From: PoT sp049331405
Lineage (GTDB): Bacteria > Planctomycetota > Planctomycetia > Isosphaerales > Isosphaeraceae
DNA length: 64,000 nt
Direction of reading: 5' to 3'
Assembly: GCF_049331405.1 (NCBI RefSeq)
Contig: NZ_CP186274.1
Location: 7,378,001-7,442,000, forward strand
Part shown: positions 32,654-41,443 of the stretch, piece by piece
Position numbering within the stretch: the stretch's first letter is position 1
How the letters are laid out: each line of letters opens with the position of its first letter
Notes under the pieces: generated by a model
Databases searched by the model: none
Seen by the model: only the letters and a program-made list of their open reading frames with translations
Told to the model about the DNA's origin: nothing
Translations under genes and position numbers: made by a program

Positions 32654-33424
32654 TTACTGCGCGGTGTAGCCGCCATCGATGAACAGGCTCGCCCCGGTCA
32701 TGAAGCTCGACGCATCGGAGGCGAGGAAGACGGCGGCGGCCCCGAGCTCGCTCGGCTCGCCCCAGCGGCCGAGCGGGATCTTCGACTGGAAGGTCGCCCT
32801 GACGTTGGGGTCGTTCAGCAGCGGAAGATTCAGCTCCGTCGCGAACGGTCCCGGGCAAAGGGCGTTCACGTTGATCCCGTCGGATGCCCACTCGAGAGCC
32901 AGGGTCTTGGTCAGGAGCGTGAGGCCCCCCTTGCTCGACGCATAGGGGGTCCGGCCCGGGATCGAGATCTCCCCGAGCATGCTCGAGACGTTGATCACCC
33001 TCCCCCACTTCTGCCGCTTCATCGTCTCGGCCACCGCCTTGCAGCAGAGCCAGGGGCCCTTCAAGTTCGTGTCGATGACCTGGTCCCAGTCGGACTCGGA
33101 GAGCTGCTCGATCGGCCCGCGCAGGTTGATCCCGGCGTTGTTGACGAGGATGTCGAGCCGGCCGTACTGGTCGCCGACCTGGCCGACCATGGCGGCGACC
33201 TCGACCTCGCGCGTGACGTCGGCCGCGATCCCGAGTGTGGGCCTACCCGAGGCCTCGCCCACTTCCCTGGCAACCTGACTCGCCTGCTCGAGATTCCTGC
33301 CGCTGATCGCGACCGATGCGCCCGCCGAGGCGAGGGCCTCGGCGATCACACGCCCCAGTCCTCGGGTCCCACCCGTGACCAATGCGACCTTTCCATCGAG
33401 CCGGAACTGATCCAGGACGCCCAT
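32654..33424 (-). CDS. SDR-family oxidoreductase
   Basis: 256 aa. Classical short-chain dehydrogenase: TGGTRGLGRVIAEAL binds NAD(P), NNAG is present, and the catalytic Ser-Tyr-Lys set is in NVSSMLGE and YASSKGG. The C-terminal FMTGASLFIDGGYTAQ is typical of 3-oxoacyl-ACP reductase/gluconate-5-dehydrogenase-type members. The substrate cannot be assigned. AGGCGAGG precedes the ATG at 33424. The gene ends 87 bp before argJ on the same strand and may be co-transcribed with it, without an evident pathway link. Confidence 0.92.
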   Translation of the reverse strand: MGVLDQFRLDGKVALVTGGTRGLGRVIAEALASAGASVAISGRNLEQASQVAREVGEASGRPTLGIAADVTREVEVAAMVGQVGDQYGRLDILVNNAGINLRGPIEQLSESDWDQVIDTNLKGPWLCCKAVAETMKRQKWGRVINVSSMLGEISIPGRTPYASSKGGLTLLTKTLALEWASDGINVNALCPGPFATELNLPLLNDPNVRATFQSKIPLGRWGEPSELGAAAVFLASDASSFMTGASLFIDGGYTAQ

Positions 33425-33925
33425 CAGCGTTTGCCTCGCCTTCGCGACGTTTCACGGGACTTGGACCGTGCAAGTCATGTTCGCCCGCGAAACGTCATGA
33501 ATCCTCGCAATTCGACGTTCCAGGGGAGGTCTCGGCCTCGCCAAACCACCTGTGCCGGGCCCACCCTCACGACCCCCCACAGCCTAACGCACACACCTCC
33601 GACGCCAAAGGGAGCAGTCCGGTTCGGATCGAAAATGACCCTGCCGATCAGCGAAATCTTGGAGGTTCTCGCGGACACACCAGATCCGGTCACATTGACG
33701 GTCTGAATGATAATACTGGGGTATTGCGTGCTTGACGTAACATCTGGGCAAACCTTGCGTTTTGGGACTATCGGCGTGTTGGGAAATCTAGCTAAAGAGC
33801 CTGAAGGAACGTGGTAGAAGCATCCGAAGGATATGTGTGAGTTAACGGGTCCGTGGGAGACCGAGAGGAGCTTGGCGGCACGGATGCCGTGATTGGGTCG
33901 AGGTGTTGTCGAGGAGCGTCTCAAG
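33425..33925. other. 500-bp divergent intergenic region, AT-richer than surroundings
   Basis: It lies between the divergent SDR and YTV genes and must hold both promoters. No gene was found in it. The part from 33640 to 33850 is visibly AT-richer, with two TTGACG boxes (33695-33700 and 33732-33737) and GATAATACT at 33709-33717, but no pair with ideal 17-bp spacing. GAGGAG at 33911-33916 is the ribosome binding site of the YTV gene. Confidence 0.4.
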
Positions 33926-36175
33926 ATGCGGAATCTTCTGTCGGTCTCATTTGTGGCCCTAATCCTAGGGGCATGGATGACCGAACACCCGGCGGAGGCG
34001 TCCAGCTATGCTGGTGGTGCCTCACTGAGAAACTGCCCCGTGCCCCAGGATTGTGGTGGGCACATCGAATATCAGCTCCAGCGTCAGACGGTGCTCCAGA
34101 CCGTCCAGGAAACGGTCTACGAGACGCAGCAGGTCCCTTGCGTTCGCGAAGTCTGCGAAACTGTCATGCAGCCGCGAACCGTGACCACCGTGAACACCGT
34201 CTCCGAGCAGCATGTCCGCGAAGTTCCGTACACCGTCCAGAAGCCGGTTTATCGGACCGTCCCGCGGGAGGTCTCTTACACCGTGCAGCGTCCGGTCTCC
34301 CGGACGATCTGGAAGGACGTGGCCTACACGGTCTGCCGTCCCGTCCGCGAGACGCACATGGAGACGCGGGCGTACACGGTGTGTCGCCCCGTCAAAGAGA
34401 CCTCGTTCAAGACGTGCGTCTACAACGTCACGACGCCCGTCCGCGAAGTCTCCTATAAAGAGTGCTTCTACACGGTCTGCCGTCCCGTCCAAGAGACCAT
34501 CATGAAGACCGTGAATTACACGGTCTGCCAGCCGGTCCAGGAAACGGCCTACCGCAACTGCACCTACACGGTCTGCCGGCCGGTCGCCAAGACCTGCTAC
34601 CGATCGGTGCCCTACACGGTGCAGTACCCGGTCCAATGCACGGTGATGCAGTGCGAGCCGTACACGGTCCAGGTCCCCGTGAAGCAGTGCTCGTACCGAC
34701 AGGAGCCGTACACGGTCCAGCGTGCGGTCCGCGAGACGGTGATGAAGGAATGCCGCTATACGGTCCAGACCCCGGTTCAGCGTACCGTGATGGAGAACTG
34801 CACTTACACGGTGCAGCGTCCGGTCCGCGAGACGGTGATGAAGGAATGCCGCTACACTGTCTGCAAGCCGGTCCAGACGACCTCTTACCAGGACGTGACC
34901 GAGACTTGCTACAAGGAAGTGGCCGAGACCGCCGTCCGAGAAGTCTGCGAGACCGTCTGCGTGCCTCGGACCGAGGTCAAGCAGGTGACTCGCGAGTGCG
35001 GCGAGTGGGGCACCGAGCAGGTCGTCATCCCCGGCAAGATGGTCTGCAAGGACGGTTGCTGGGTCCAGTGCCCGCCGACCACCGTCTGCAAGCGAGTCTG
35101 GATCCCCCGGACGGTCGTCGAGAACGTCTGCTGCACCGTCTATGAGCAGCAGGTCGTCCGCAAGCAGGTCCCGTACACGGTCTGCCGCAAGGTCCCCTAT
35201 ACGGTGACCAAGCAGGTGCCCGTGACCACCTGCCAGATGGTGGCGGAAGAGTGCGTCAAGATGATCCCGGTGACCACCTGCCGGATGGTCTGCGAGACCG
35301 TCGTCAAGCAGGTCCCCCGCACGATCTGCGAGACCGTGACGACCGAGCAGGTCAAGCAGGTCCCCGTGACCACCTGCCGCCTCGTGGCCGAGACCTGCTA
35401 CCGCACCGTCCCCTACGAGACGACGACCCTGGTCAACCGCACCTGCATGCGGCGTGTGCCGGTCACCGTCACCAAGATGTGCAGCCGGACCGAATGCCGT
35501 CAGGAGCCGTACACGGTGACCCAGATGGTCCCCGAAACCCACGTCAAGCAGGTCCCCTACACGGTGACCCGCATGGTGAAGGTTGCGGCGACCAAGCAGG
35601 TCCCCTGCACGATCACCCGGACGGTCCGCGAGACCGCGGTGAAGCGGGTCCCGGTCACCACCTGCCGCTACGTGACCACCCAGCACACCAAGCAGGTGCC
35701 GGTCACGACCTGCCGGATGGTCTCGGAAACGAGGACCTGCCAGGTCCCCGTCACGACCTGCCGGATGGTCTCCGAGCAGTGCGTCAAGCAGGTCCCGCAG
35801 ACCATCTGCGAGACCGTCGCCGAGCAGTGCACGAAGATCGTCGCCGAGACCGTCTGCGATATGCAGACCATTCAGTGCGTCCGCAAGGAGCCGTACACCG
35901 TCTGCCGCCAGGTCCCGGTGACCACCACGGTGCATTGCCCCGTGACGGTCAAGCGTCAGATCTGCGAGACGAAGACGATCTGCGTCCCCCGCCAGGTCTG
36001 CCGTCAGGTCCCGGTCGAGGTCTGCGTCAAGGTCCCCGTCATGGTTGCTGACGTCCTCCCGTCGGCACAGAGCGTGGTCGCCTCGGCCCAGAGCGAAGTG
36101 CCCGTGACCACCCTGCCGGCCTGCGATCCTTGCGACAAGAAGCACCCTCTCTTCGGCAAGCTGCTCCGTCGTTAA
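33926..36175 (+). CDS. Cys-rich YTV-repeat cell-wall protein
   Basis: 749 aa from the ATG at 33926 (GAGGAG 9 nt upstream). A signal peptide (LLSVSFVALILGAWM) is followed by 16-residue repeats. Residues 60-330 use units such as YTVCRPVRETHMETRA and YTVQRPVSRTIWKDVA; residues 410-700 use the related VPVTTCRMVSE...KQ unit with the same 16-residue step. Between them lies a Cys-rich insert (GEWGTEQVVIPGKMVCKDG, then CWVQCPP). Dozens of cysteines imply extensive cross-linking. The YTV domain was described from Rhodopirellula baltica, and such proteins occur in planctomycete cell walls. The end has a short spacer and DPCDKKHPLFGKLLRR. A terminator follows at 36211. Confidence 0.92.
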   Translation: MRNLLSVSFVALILGAWMTEHPAEASSYAGGASLRNCPVPQDCGGHIEYQLQRQTVLQTVQETVYETQQVPCVREVCETVMQPRTVTTVNTVSEQHVREVPYTVQKPVYRTVPREVSYTVQRPVSRTIWKDVAYTVCRPVRETHMETRAYTVCRPVKETSFKTCVYNVTTPVREVSYKECFYTVCRPVQETIMKTVNYTVCQPVQETAYRNCTYTVCRPVAKTCYRSVPYTVQYPVQCTVMQCEPYTVQVPVKQCSYRQEPYTVQRAVRETVMKECRYTVQTPVQRTVMENCTYTVQRPVRETVMKECRYTVCKPVQTTSYQDVTETCYKEVAETAVREVCETVCVPRTEVKQVTRECGEWGTEQVVIPGKMVCKDGCWVQCPPTTVCKRVWIPRTVVENVCCTVYEQQVVRKQVPYTVCRKVPYTVTKQVPVTTCQMVAEECVKMIPVTTCRMVCETVVKQVPRTICETVTTEQVKQVPVTTCRLVAETCYRTVPYETTTLVNRTCMRRVPVTVTKMCSRTECRQEPYTVTQMVPETHVKQVPYTVTRMVKVAATKQVPCTITRTVRETAVKRVPVTTCRYVTTQHTKQVPVTTCRMVSETRTCQVPVTTCRMVSEQCVKQVPQTICETVAEQCTKIVAETVCDMQTIQCVRKEPYTVCRQVPVTTTVHCPVTVKRQICETKTICVPRQVCRQVPVEVCVKVPVMVADVLPSAQSVVASAQSEVPVTTLPACDPCDKKHPLFGKLLRR

Positions 36176-36210
36176 TCCCGACGCTAGGAAAGCACCGAAA
36201 CGTCGAAGAC

Positions 36211-36243
36211 AGGACGCCCCCGGATTCATCCGCGGGGCGTCCT
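36211..36243. terminator. Terminator after the YTV gene
   Basis: AGGACGCCCC (36211-36220) pairs with GGGGCGTCCT (36234-36243), with an inner CGGA/TCCG stem and TTCA loop. It lies between the convergent YTV and rdgB genes. Confidence 0.75.
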
Positions 36244-36281
36244 GGCTTTCCTGGTTCTCGAAGCGTGCCTTCCGGGTCGAC

Positions 36282-36938
36282 TCACTTCAACTCGCCGAGC
36301 ACCACGAGCCGCTCCAACCCCGCTCGCAGGCCGGCGACCGCCCTGGCGCGATGGCTCAACTGGTGCTTGACCAGCGGGCTCAACTCGCCGAAGGTCGTGT
36401 GATACTCGCGGATCAGGAAGAGCGGGTCGTAGCCGAATCCGTGCGAGCCCTGGATTCCCGAGGTGATCCGGCCCCGGCAGGCCCCCTGGGATTCGAGCCT
36501 GATGTTCCCTTCCGGATCCGAGAGGGCCAGGTGGCAGATGAACGCGGCCCCGCGTTTCTCCTCGGGGACCGACGCGAGCTCGGCGAGTAACTTCTGGTTG
36601 TTCGCGTCGTCGTCGCCGTGGGTCCCCGCGTAGCGAGCCGAGAAAATCCCGGGGGCGCCCCCTAATGCGTCCACGCTCAGGCCCGAGTCGTCGGCGAGGG
36701 TCCACATCTTCAGCCTGACGGCGGTTTCGCTCGCCTTCTTGCGGGCGTTGCCCCCGAAGGAGTCGGCGTCCTCGACCACGTCGGGGACCTCGGGATAGTC
36801 GGCGAGGGTCTGGAGCCCGAGCTTCGAAAGCCTGGGGTTGGGATCCCACTCAGGGTTCAGCAATTCCAGGAGCTCGATCCCCTTCTTGCGGTTCCGGGTG
36901 CCGACGATGAGCGTGATCGTGGATGCGGGGTCGTTCAT
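36282..36938 (-). CDS. rdgB: XTP/dITP pyrophosphatase (RdgB/HAM1)
   Basis: 218 aa from the ATG at 36938 (the frame is open further upstream through a terminator and is not coding there). RdgB hydrolyses non-canonical purine triphosphates to monophosphates, keeping inosine and xanthosine out of nucleic acids. Motifs: LIVGTRNRKKGIELLELL at the nucleotide site, LADDSGLSVDALGGAPGIFS with the catalytic acid, the late SHGFGYDPLF and the final SHRARAV. It is downstream of rph on the same strand, a pairing common in bacteria, but a secreted-protein gene and a strong terminator lie between them. Confidence 0.95.
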   Translation of the reverse strand: MNDPASTITLIVGTRNRKKGIELLELLNPEWDPNPRLSKLGLQTLADYPEVPDVVEDADSFGGNARKKASETAVRLKMWTLADDSGLSVDALGGAPGIFSARYAGTHGDDDANNQKLLAELASVPEEKRGAAFICHLALSDPEGNIRLESQGACRGRITSGIQGSHGFGYDPLFLIREYHTTFGELSPLVKHQLSHRARAVAGLRAGLERLVVLGELK

Positions 36939-36972
36939 GGCGTTCTTCGCTGTGGATTCCGGGTACGGGCGC

Positions 36973-37013
36973 AAAAAAAAGAAGGGACGAGCCGAAGTCG
37001 GCCCGTCCCTTCT
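36973..37013 (-). terminator. Intrinsic terminator of the minus-strand secreted-protein gene
   Basis: Read on the minus strand, AGAAGGGACG (37013-37004) pairs with CGTCCCTTCT (36989-36980), with an inner GCCGA/TCGGC stem, followed by a run of eight T (36980-36973). It is the clearest intrinsic terminator of the window and separates rdgB from its upstream neighbour. Confidence 0.92.
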
Positions 37014-37047
37014 GCCACGGAGTTGATCCGGGATCAAGCGTCCTGGT

Positions 37048-38136
37048 TCACGGCTTGATCTTATCTAGGTTCGTCAGGGAGTTAGCCGGGACGATCATCA
37101 TGCCGACTCGCTTGGGAGTCGACATCTCGACGGCTTTGGTCAGCAGGCGCTGGCGGAGCTGGACGGCCGAGGGATCGTTCGGCGAGTTGAACGAGCCGAC
37201 CATGACCTTGCTCGAGTCGCGGTCGTGGTAGACGTACGCCTGGCAGCCCGCCTGCTTGACCTCGGGATCCCTCGAGAGGTTCTTGGCGACCCGCTCGGCG
37301 TCGTCGGCCGCCGTCATCAGGGGGCTCTTCTTGAGGTCGAGATTGGCGAAGGTCTTCGTCTTGTCCGTCTCGAACGTCGCCCGACCTCGGAATTCGGCCA
37401 CCTGGAGCGAGAAGTTGCCCGGACAATGGTAGATGCTCGTCGGCCCCTCGTTCATCCGCATCACGAGCGGGTCGTGCTTGCCCGGGAAGAGGTTCTGGGC
37501 GGGGACGTACGGATTCGTGACTCGCAAGGCGTTGCTCAGGCCTTCGCGCCAGAAGTAGATCTTGGGCATGCCGTCGAGGCATCGCGGCTTGATCTTCTTG
37601 ACCTTGTGCCAGAGGGCTTCCTGGGCCTTCAGGGTCTTCTCATTCCCGACGAGGACCGCAGCCTCGTCGATCGAACGCGTCTTCTCCGGTTCGGTCAGAC
37701 GCGGTCGATCCTGTACCGCTTTCGCGGTTGGCGGAACGTTCCGGATGAGGCTGTTCCTGGGGAAATCTTTCGTGCGGAGGATGTAGGCAGGTAGCCCGTA
37801 ATCCCGCTGCAGCTCGAGGACGAGCGCCAGGGCAAAGCGTTCGGCATCCTCCCCGCGGAAAGTCTTGGCGATGACCATGAACGGCCCGTGCTCCTTGGTC
37901 AGCAGGAATGGCTCGATGGCATCCTGCGGCAAGGCGATCGTGGCGGGCTTGATCTGGTCCGGCGCGATGAGGTCAGGTGTCGTCGAGGTCGCCGGGAGGA
38001 CTCTCGAGTCGAGTTTAGCGGGAGCCGACGCCCTCGGCGGCTTCACGCCAGGGAACGGCGACGTCTGGGCCATCACACTGGACTGCCATTCCGACGCGAT
38101 AACGGCCAGGGCCAAAGCTGCGAGCGGCGCTTTCAT
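37048..38136 (-). CDS. Secreted protein of unknown function
   Basis: 362 aa from the ATG at 38136, behind GGGGGGA. A signal peptide (LAALALAVIASEWQSSVMAQ) leads into a Pro/Ala/Ser-rich segment and then a globular part from residue 85. GPFMVIAKTFRGEDAERFALALV and YGLPAYILRTKDFPR, then late GCQAYVYHDRDSSKVMVGSF, suggest two domains resembling SPOR-like sheets (the second ends in VQLRQRLLTKAVEM). This fold idea is inference only. No catalytic motif seen. The gene sits between rph and rdgB and ends in the terminator at 36973-37013. Confidence 0.7.
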   Translation of the reverse strand: MKAPLAALALAVIASEWQSSVMAQTSPFPGVKPPRASAPAKLDSRVLPATSTTPDLIAPDQIKPATIALPQDAIEPFLLTKEHGPFMVIAKTFRGEDAERFALALVLELQRDYGLPAYILRTKDFPRNSLIRNVPPTAKAVQDRPRLTEPEKTRSIDEAAVLVGNEKTLKAQEALWHKVKKIKPRCLDGMPKIYFWREGLSNALRVTNPYVPAQNLFPGKHDPLVMRMNEGPTSIYHCPGNFSLQVAEFRGRATFETDKTKTFANLDLKKSPLMTAADDAERVAKNLSRDPEVKQAGCQAYVYHDRDSSKVMVGSFNSPNDPSAVQLRQRLLTKAVEMSTPKRVGMMIVPANSLTNLDKIKP

Positions 38137-38224
38137 GAGCGATCCCCCCATCCTGTCGGGTTCGCGGTGATACCTTAACCCAAGGCGTCCAGGCCGACGG
38201 CCTCGGGCAGACTTCCCCATTTTT

Positions 38225-38244
38225 GGCTTAAATCCTTTTAAGCC
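38225..38244. other. Short palindrome upstream of the secreted-protein gene
   Basis: GGCTTAAA and TTTAAGCC form an 8-bp stem around TCCT, 90 bp before the start at 38136 and 100 bp after rph. It may be an operator or a weak terminator; no T-run in the rph direction. Confidence 0.3.
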
Positions 38245-38343
38245 GGTCGCATAGCTCCAGGCTCGGGGCGTGTCTCGGCGACATGTGGGCGGGACTTTAA
38301 CAGAAGCCCGGATCCTTGCAAAGAGAAGTTTCCGGTGCCGGGA

Positions 38344-39060
38344 TCAGGCCGGGAAAGGCCAGTCCTGCCCGAGGGTTTCTCGCTGGATCCGGTTGAGGTT
38401 GTCGATCCCGAGGTCGGCCAGATCCAGCAGGCTCGTCAGCTCGGCTCGTGAGAATGTCTCGCGTTCGCCGGTCCCCTGGACCTCGACCAGGCCCCCCTTC
38501 CCGAGCCTGACGACGTTCAGGTCGACGTAGGCGGTCGAGTCCTCGCGGTAGTCGAGGTCGAGGACCGGCTCGCCGTCGATGATCCCCGCGCTCACGGCGG
38601 CGACGCTGTCGCGGATCATCCCCCGGCTCTCCTCGCCGAATCGGCTGCGGAGGGCATCGACCACGGCGACGAACGCGCCGGTGATCGCCGCGGTCCTGGT
38701 TCCGCCGTCGGCCTCGAGGACCTCCGCGTCGACGTGGATCGTCCAGGGGCCTAGGGCCCTGGTGTCGATCACCGCTCGGAGGCTCCGGCCGATCAGGCGC
38801 TGGATCTCGGTGGATCGGCCATCGGTCCCGCGTGACTTGCGCGTCGGCGTGCTGCCGGGGATCATGGCGTACTCGGCGGTCAGCCAGCCGAGCCACTTCC
38901 CTTCGAGGAATGGGGGAACCTTGTCGGAGAGGTGGGCGGTGACGATCAGGGTTGTGCCGCCCGTCCTGTACAGGACGCTGCCCGGGCTATTTCGGACGAA
39001 CCCGCGTTCGATCTGGACGGGGCGGAGTTCTTGCGGCGTACGGCCGTCATGTCGAGGCAT
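38344..39060 (-). CDS. rph: Ribonuclease PH
   Basis: 238 aa, the usual length. RNase PH trims tRNA 3' ends with phosphate. It opens MPRHDGRTPQELRPVQIERG, a family hallmark, and contains the conserved EYAMIPGSTPTRKSR and EIQRLIGRSLRAV (RNA and phosphate binding arginines) and DADVLEADGGTRTAAI-like DAEVLEADGGTRTAAITG. The sequence is complete with no deviation in these motifs. It lies 93 bp after argF in transcription order and may be read from the same transcript. Confidence 0.96.
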   Translation of the reverse strand: MPRHDGRTPQELRPVQIERGFVRNSPGSVLYRTGGTTLIVTAHLSDKVPPFLEGKWLGWLTAEYAMIPGSTPTRKSRGTDGRSTEIQRLIGRSLRAVIDTRALGPWTIHVDAEVLEADGGTRTAAITGAFVAVVDALRSRFGEESRGMIRDSVAAVSAGIIDGEPVLDLDYREDSTAYVDLNVVRLGKGGLVEVQGTGERETFSRAELTSLLDLADLGIDNLNRIQRETLGQDWPFPA

Positions 39061-39153
39061 CGTAGATCGTAGGTCCCTTCAAGGCTCACGGCCCGCCCGT
39101 TGTGCGGGCAGGCCGTGATGGATGTCGATCGAGAGTTAGCTTGGGACGATCGT

Positions 39154-40113
39154 TCAGCGGGCCGCCAGCCTCGCATGATTCGAAGGATTCGCGGCCGGCT
39201 CGCTGAGGAGCCAGATCAGCAAGGCCTTCTGGAAGTGGAGGCGATTGGCCGCCTGCGGGATGACGTAGCTCTGGGGCCCGTCCATCACCTCGGACGTCAC
39301 TTCCTCGCCCCGACGCGCGGGGAGGCAGTGGAGGAACATGGCGTCGGGCTTGGCCAGTGAGAGCAACGGCTCATTGACCTGGAACGGGGCGAAGGCGGCC
39401 TGGCGTAATTCGCTCTCATGTTCCTGGCCCATGCTCGCCCAGACGTCGGTGTAGACCGCGTCGGCGCCGATCAGGGCCTCCTTCGGGTCGTGCTCAACGA
39501 CCAGCGGTACGCCGGGGAAGGCCTGGGAGAACTGGCGGCGGAAGTCGTCGGGGAACTCGTAGCCCGGAGGGGCCGCGAGGGTGAAGCTCGCCCCGAGGAG
39601 GGCCGAGGCCACCGCGAGCGACCTCGCCACATTGTTCCCGTCGCCGACGAAGACGATGCGGATGCCGTCGAGTCTCCCTTTGACCTCCTGGATCGTGAGG
39701 AGGTCGGCCATCGCCTGGCAAGGGTGGGCGGCGTCGGAGAGGGCGTTGACGATGGGGATCGTCGCGTACTCGGCGAGCTCCGCCACCGTCGCATGGGCAT
39801 ACGTGCGTACGGCGAGGACGTCGACATACTGGCTGATGACGCGGGCGAAGTCGTCGACGCTCTCGCGAACGCCCATGCCCACGTCCTTGCCGTTCATGAA
39901 GATGGCGTTGCCGCCGAGCTGGGCGATGGCCGCCTCGAAGCTCACGCGGGTCCGCAGCGAGGGCTTTTCGAAGATCATGCCCAGGGTACGGCCGGCGAGC
40001 AGGGAGGGACGTTCCCCCTCCGCGTCGCGCCGCTTGAGGTCGATGGCCTGCGCGATCAGGTCGCCGGCGGTCTCGGGATCCAGCTCGAAGAGGTCGATAA
40101 AGTGGCGGATCAT
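39154..40113 (-). CDS. argF: Ornithine carbamoyltransferase
   Basis: 319 aa from the ATG at 40113 (MIRHFIDLFELD). The enzyme makes citrulline from ornithine and carbamoyl phosphate. Motifs: FEKPSLRTRVSFE for carbamoyl phosphate (Ser-Leu-Arg-Thr-Arg, a common variant of S-T-R-T-R), DAAHPCQAMAD and the C-terminal MFLHCLPARRGEEV, whose HCLP binds ornithine. The gene follows argD by 26 bp in the order argB-argD-argF, so one transcript is likely. Confidence 0.96.
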   Translation of the reverse strand: MIRHFIDLFELDPETAGDLIAQAIDLKRRDAEGERPSLLAGRTLGMIFEKPSLRTRVSFEAAIAQLGGNAIFMNGKDVGMGVRESVDDFARVISQYVDVLAVRTYAHATVAELAEYATIPIVNALSDAAHPCQAMADLLTIQEVKGRLDGIRIVFVGDGNNVARSLAVASALLGASFTLAAPPGYEFPDDFRRQFSQAFPGVPLVVEHDPKEALIGADAVYTDVWASMGQEHESELRQAAFAPFQVNEPLLSLAKPDAMFLHCLPARRGEEVTSEVMDGPQSYVIPQAANRLHFQKALLIWLLSEPAANPSNHARLAAR

Positions 40114-40139
40114 GGCATGGTGTCCTCGGCAGGCCAGGC

Positions 40140-41363
40140 TCAGGCCGAGTAACTCTTGAGCACGTCGGCAAGGATCGCGCAACCTTCGTCGATCAGGTCG
40201 TCGCTGAGATTCAGGGCCGGCAGGAGTCGGATGACGTTGCCGTGGGTGGCGTTGATGAGCAGTCGTCGCTCGAGGCAGGCGGCGACGATCGGGGACGCGT
40301 CGATGGTCAACTCGAGCCCGATCATGACCCCCTTGATGCGGATCTCGCCGACGAGGTCGGGGCGTTCGGCCCGGATGGCCTCGAAGTGGCCGCGGAAACG
40401 TTCCCCGACGGCCTTGCCTCGCTCGAGGAGGTTATCCTGCTCGATGGTCTCGATCGTGGCGAGCCCGGCGCGGCAGGCGATCGGATTGCCGCCGAAGGTG
40501 CTGGCGTGCATCCCCGGCTTGAAGACCGAGGCGATCTCGGGCTTCGCCATCATCACGCCCGCCGCGACGCCCCCCGCGAGGGCCTTGGCACACGTGAGGA
40601 TGTCCGGCGTGATGCCATAGTTCTGGAAGGCGAACCACTCGCCGGTGCGTCCGAGCCCCGTCTGGACCTCGTCGAGGATCAGGAGGACGCCTCGCTCGTC
40701 GCAGAGGGCACGCAGGCCGGGGAGGTAGTCGGGAGACGGGAGGTTGACGCCCCCTTCCCCCTGGATCGGCTCGACCAGCACGGCCGCGGTCTGGTCGTCG
40801 AGGACCTTGGCGACGGCATCGAGGTCGTTGTAGGGCACGTACGTGAAGCCGGGGACCATCGGCTCGAAACCGGCGTGATACTTGGGCTGGGCGGTCGCCG
40901 TGAGGGCGGCGTAGGTCCGGCCGTGGAACCCGTTCTCCATCGTCACGATCTTGTAGCGGCCGGCGGCGTGGCCGTGGACGCGGGCGAGCTTGATGGCCGC
41001 CTCGTTCGCCTCGGCTCCGCTGTTGCAGAAGAAGCATTGGCTCCCGAACGACCGGGTCGAGAGGGCCTCGGCGAAGGCACCTTGCGACTCCATGTACCAG
41101 GTGTTCGGGACGTGGATGAGCTGGCCGACCTGCTCGCGGACCGCCTCGACGATCCTCGGCGGGCAGTGCCCGAGCATGTTGCAGCCCCAGCCGGGGAAGA
41201 AGTCGAGATACTTGTTACCTTCCGCATCCCAGATCCATGACCCTTCTCCCCTCACCAGGCAGACCGGGTATCGGCGGTAGTTGCCGATGACGTACTGGTC
41301 GAACTGGGCGATCGTGTCGGCGGACGTCTGATTGGCCAGGTGCGCCAAGGCTGGAGCTCCCAT
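40140..41363 (-). CDS. argD: Acetylornithine aminotransferase
   Basis: 407 aa. The PLP-dependent class III aminotransferase converts N-acetylglutamate semialdehyde to N-acetylornithine. Visible: FFCNSGAEANEAAIKLAR for cofactor binding, ENGFHGRTYAALTAT, LILDEVQTGLGRTG with the PLP-contacting Asp, and the Schiff-base lysine in TCAKALAGGV. The closely related ornithine aminotransferase is excluded mainly by its place between argB and argF. No clear Shine-Dalgarno precedes the ATG at 41363, so translation may depend on argB, 80 bp upstream. Confidence 0.94.
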   Translation of the reverse strand: MGAPALAHLANQTSADTIAQFDQYVIGNYRRYPVCLVRGEGSWIWDAEGNKYLDFFPGWGCNMLGHCPPRIVEAVREQVGQLIHVPNTWYMESQGAFAEALSTRSFGSQCFFCNSGAEANEAAIKLARVHGHAAGRYKIVTMENGFHGRTYAALTATAQPKYHAGFEPMVPGFTYVPYNDLDAVAKVLDDQTAAVLVEPIQGEGGVNLPSPDYLPGLRALCDERGVLLILDEVQTGLGRTGEWFAFQNYGITPDILTCAKALAGGVAAGVMMAKPEIASVFKPGMHASTFGGNPIACRAGLATIETIEQDNLLERGKAVGERFRGHFEAIRAERPDLVGEIRIKGVMIGLELTIDASPIVAACLERRLLINATHGNVIRLLPALNLSDDLIDEGCAILADVLKSYSA

Positions 41364-41443
41364 TAAAGCCGATCGTGCGGCAACGGGTGAAACGGGCTCG
41401 GGGACAAGGTGACGATTCGCTGACTTCGTCCGGTCTTGAACGC

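Noticed and set aside
34022..36229. 735-aa open frame antisense to the YTV gene
   Set aside because: Repeats in the YTV gene impose repeats on the opposite strand. No signal, no ribosome binding site; composition is His/Asp/Gly-rich noise.
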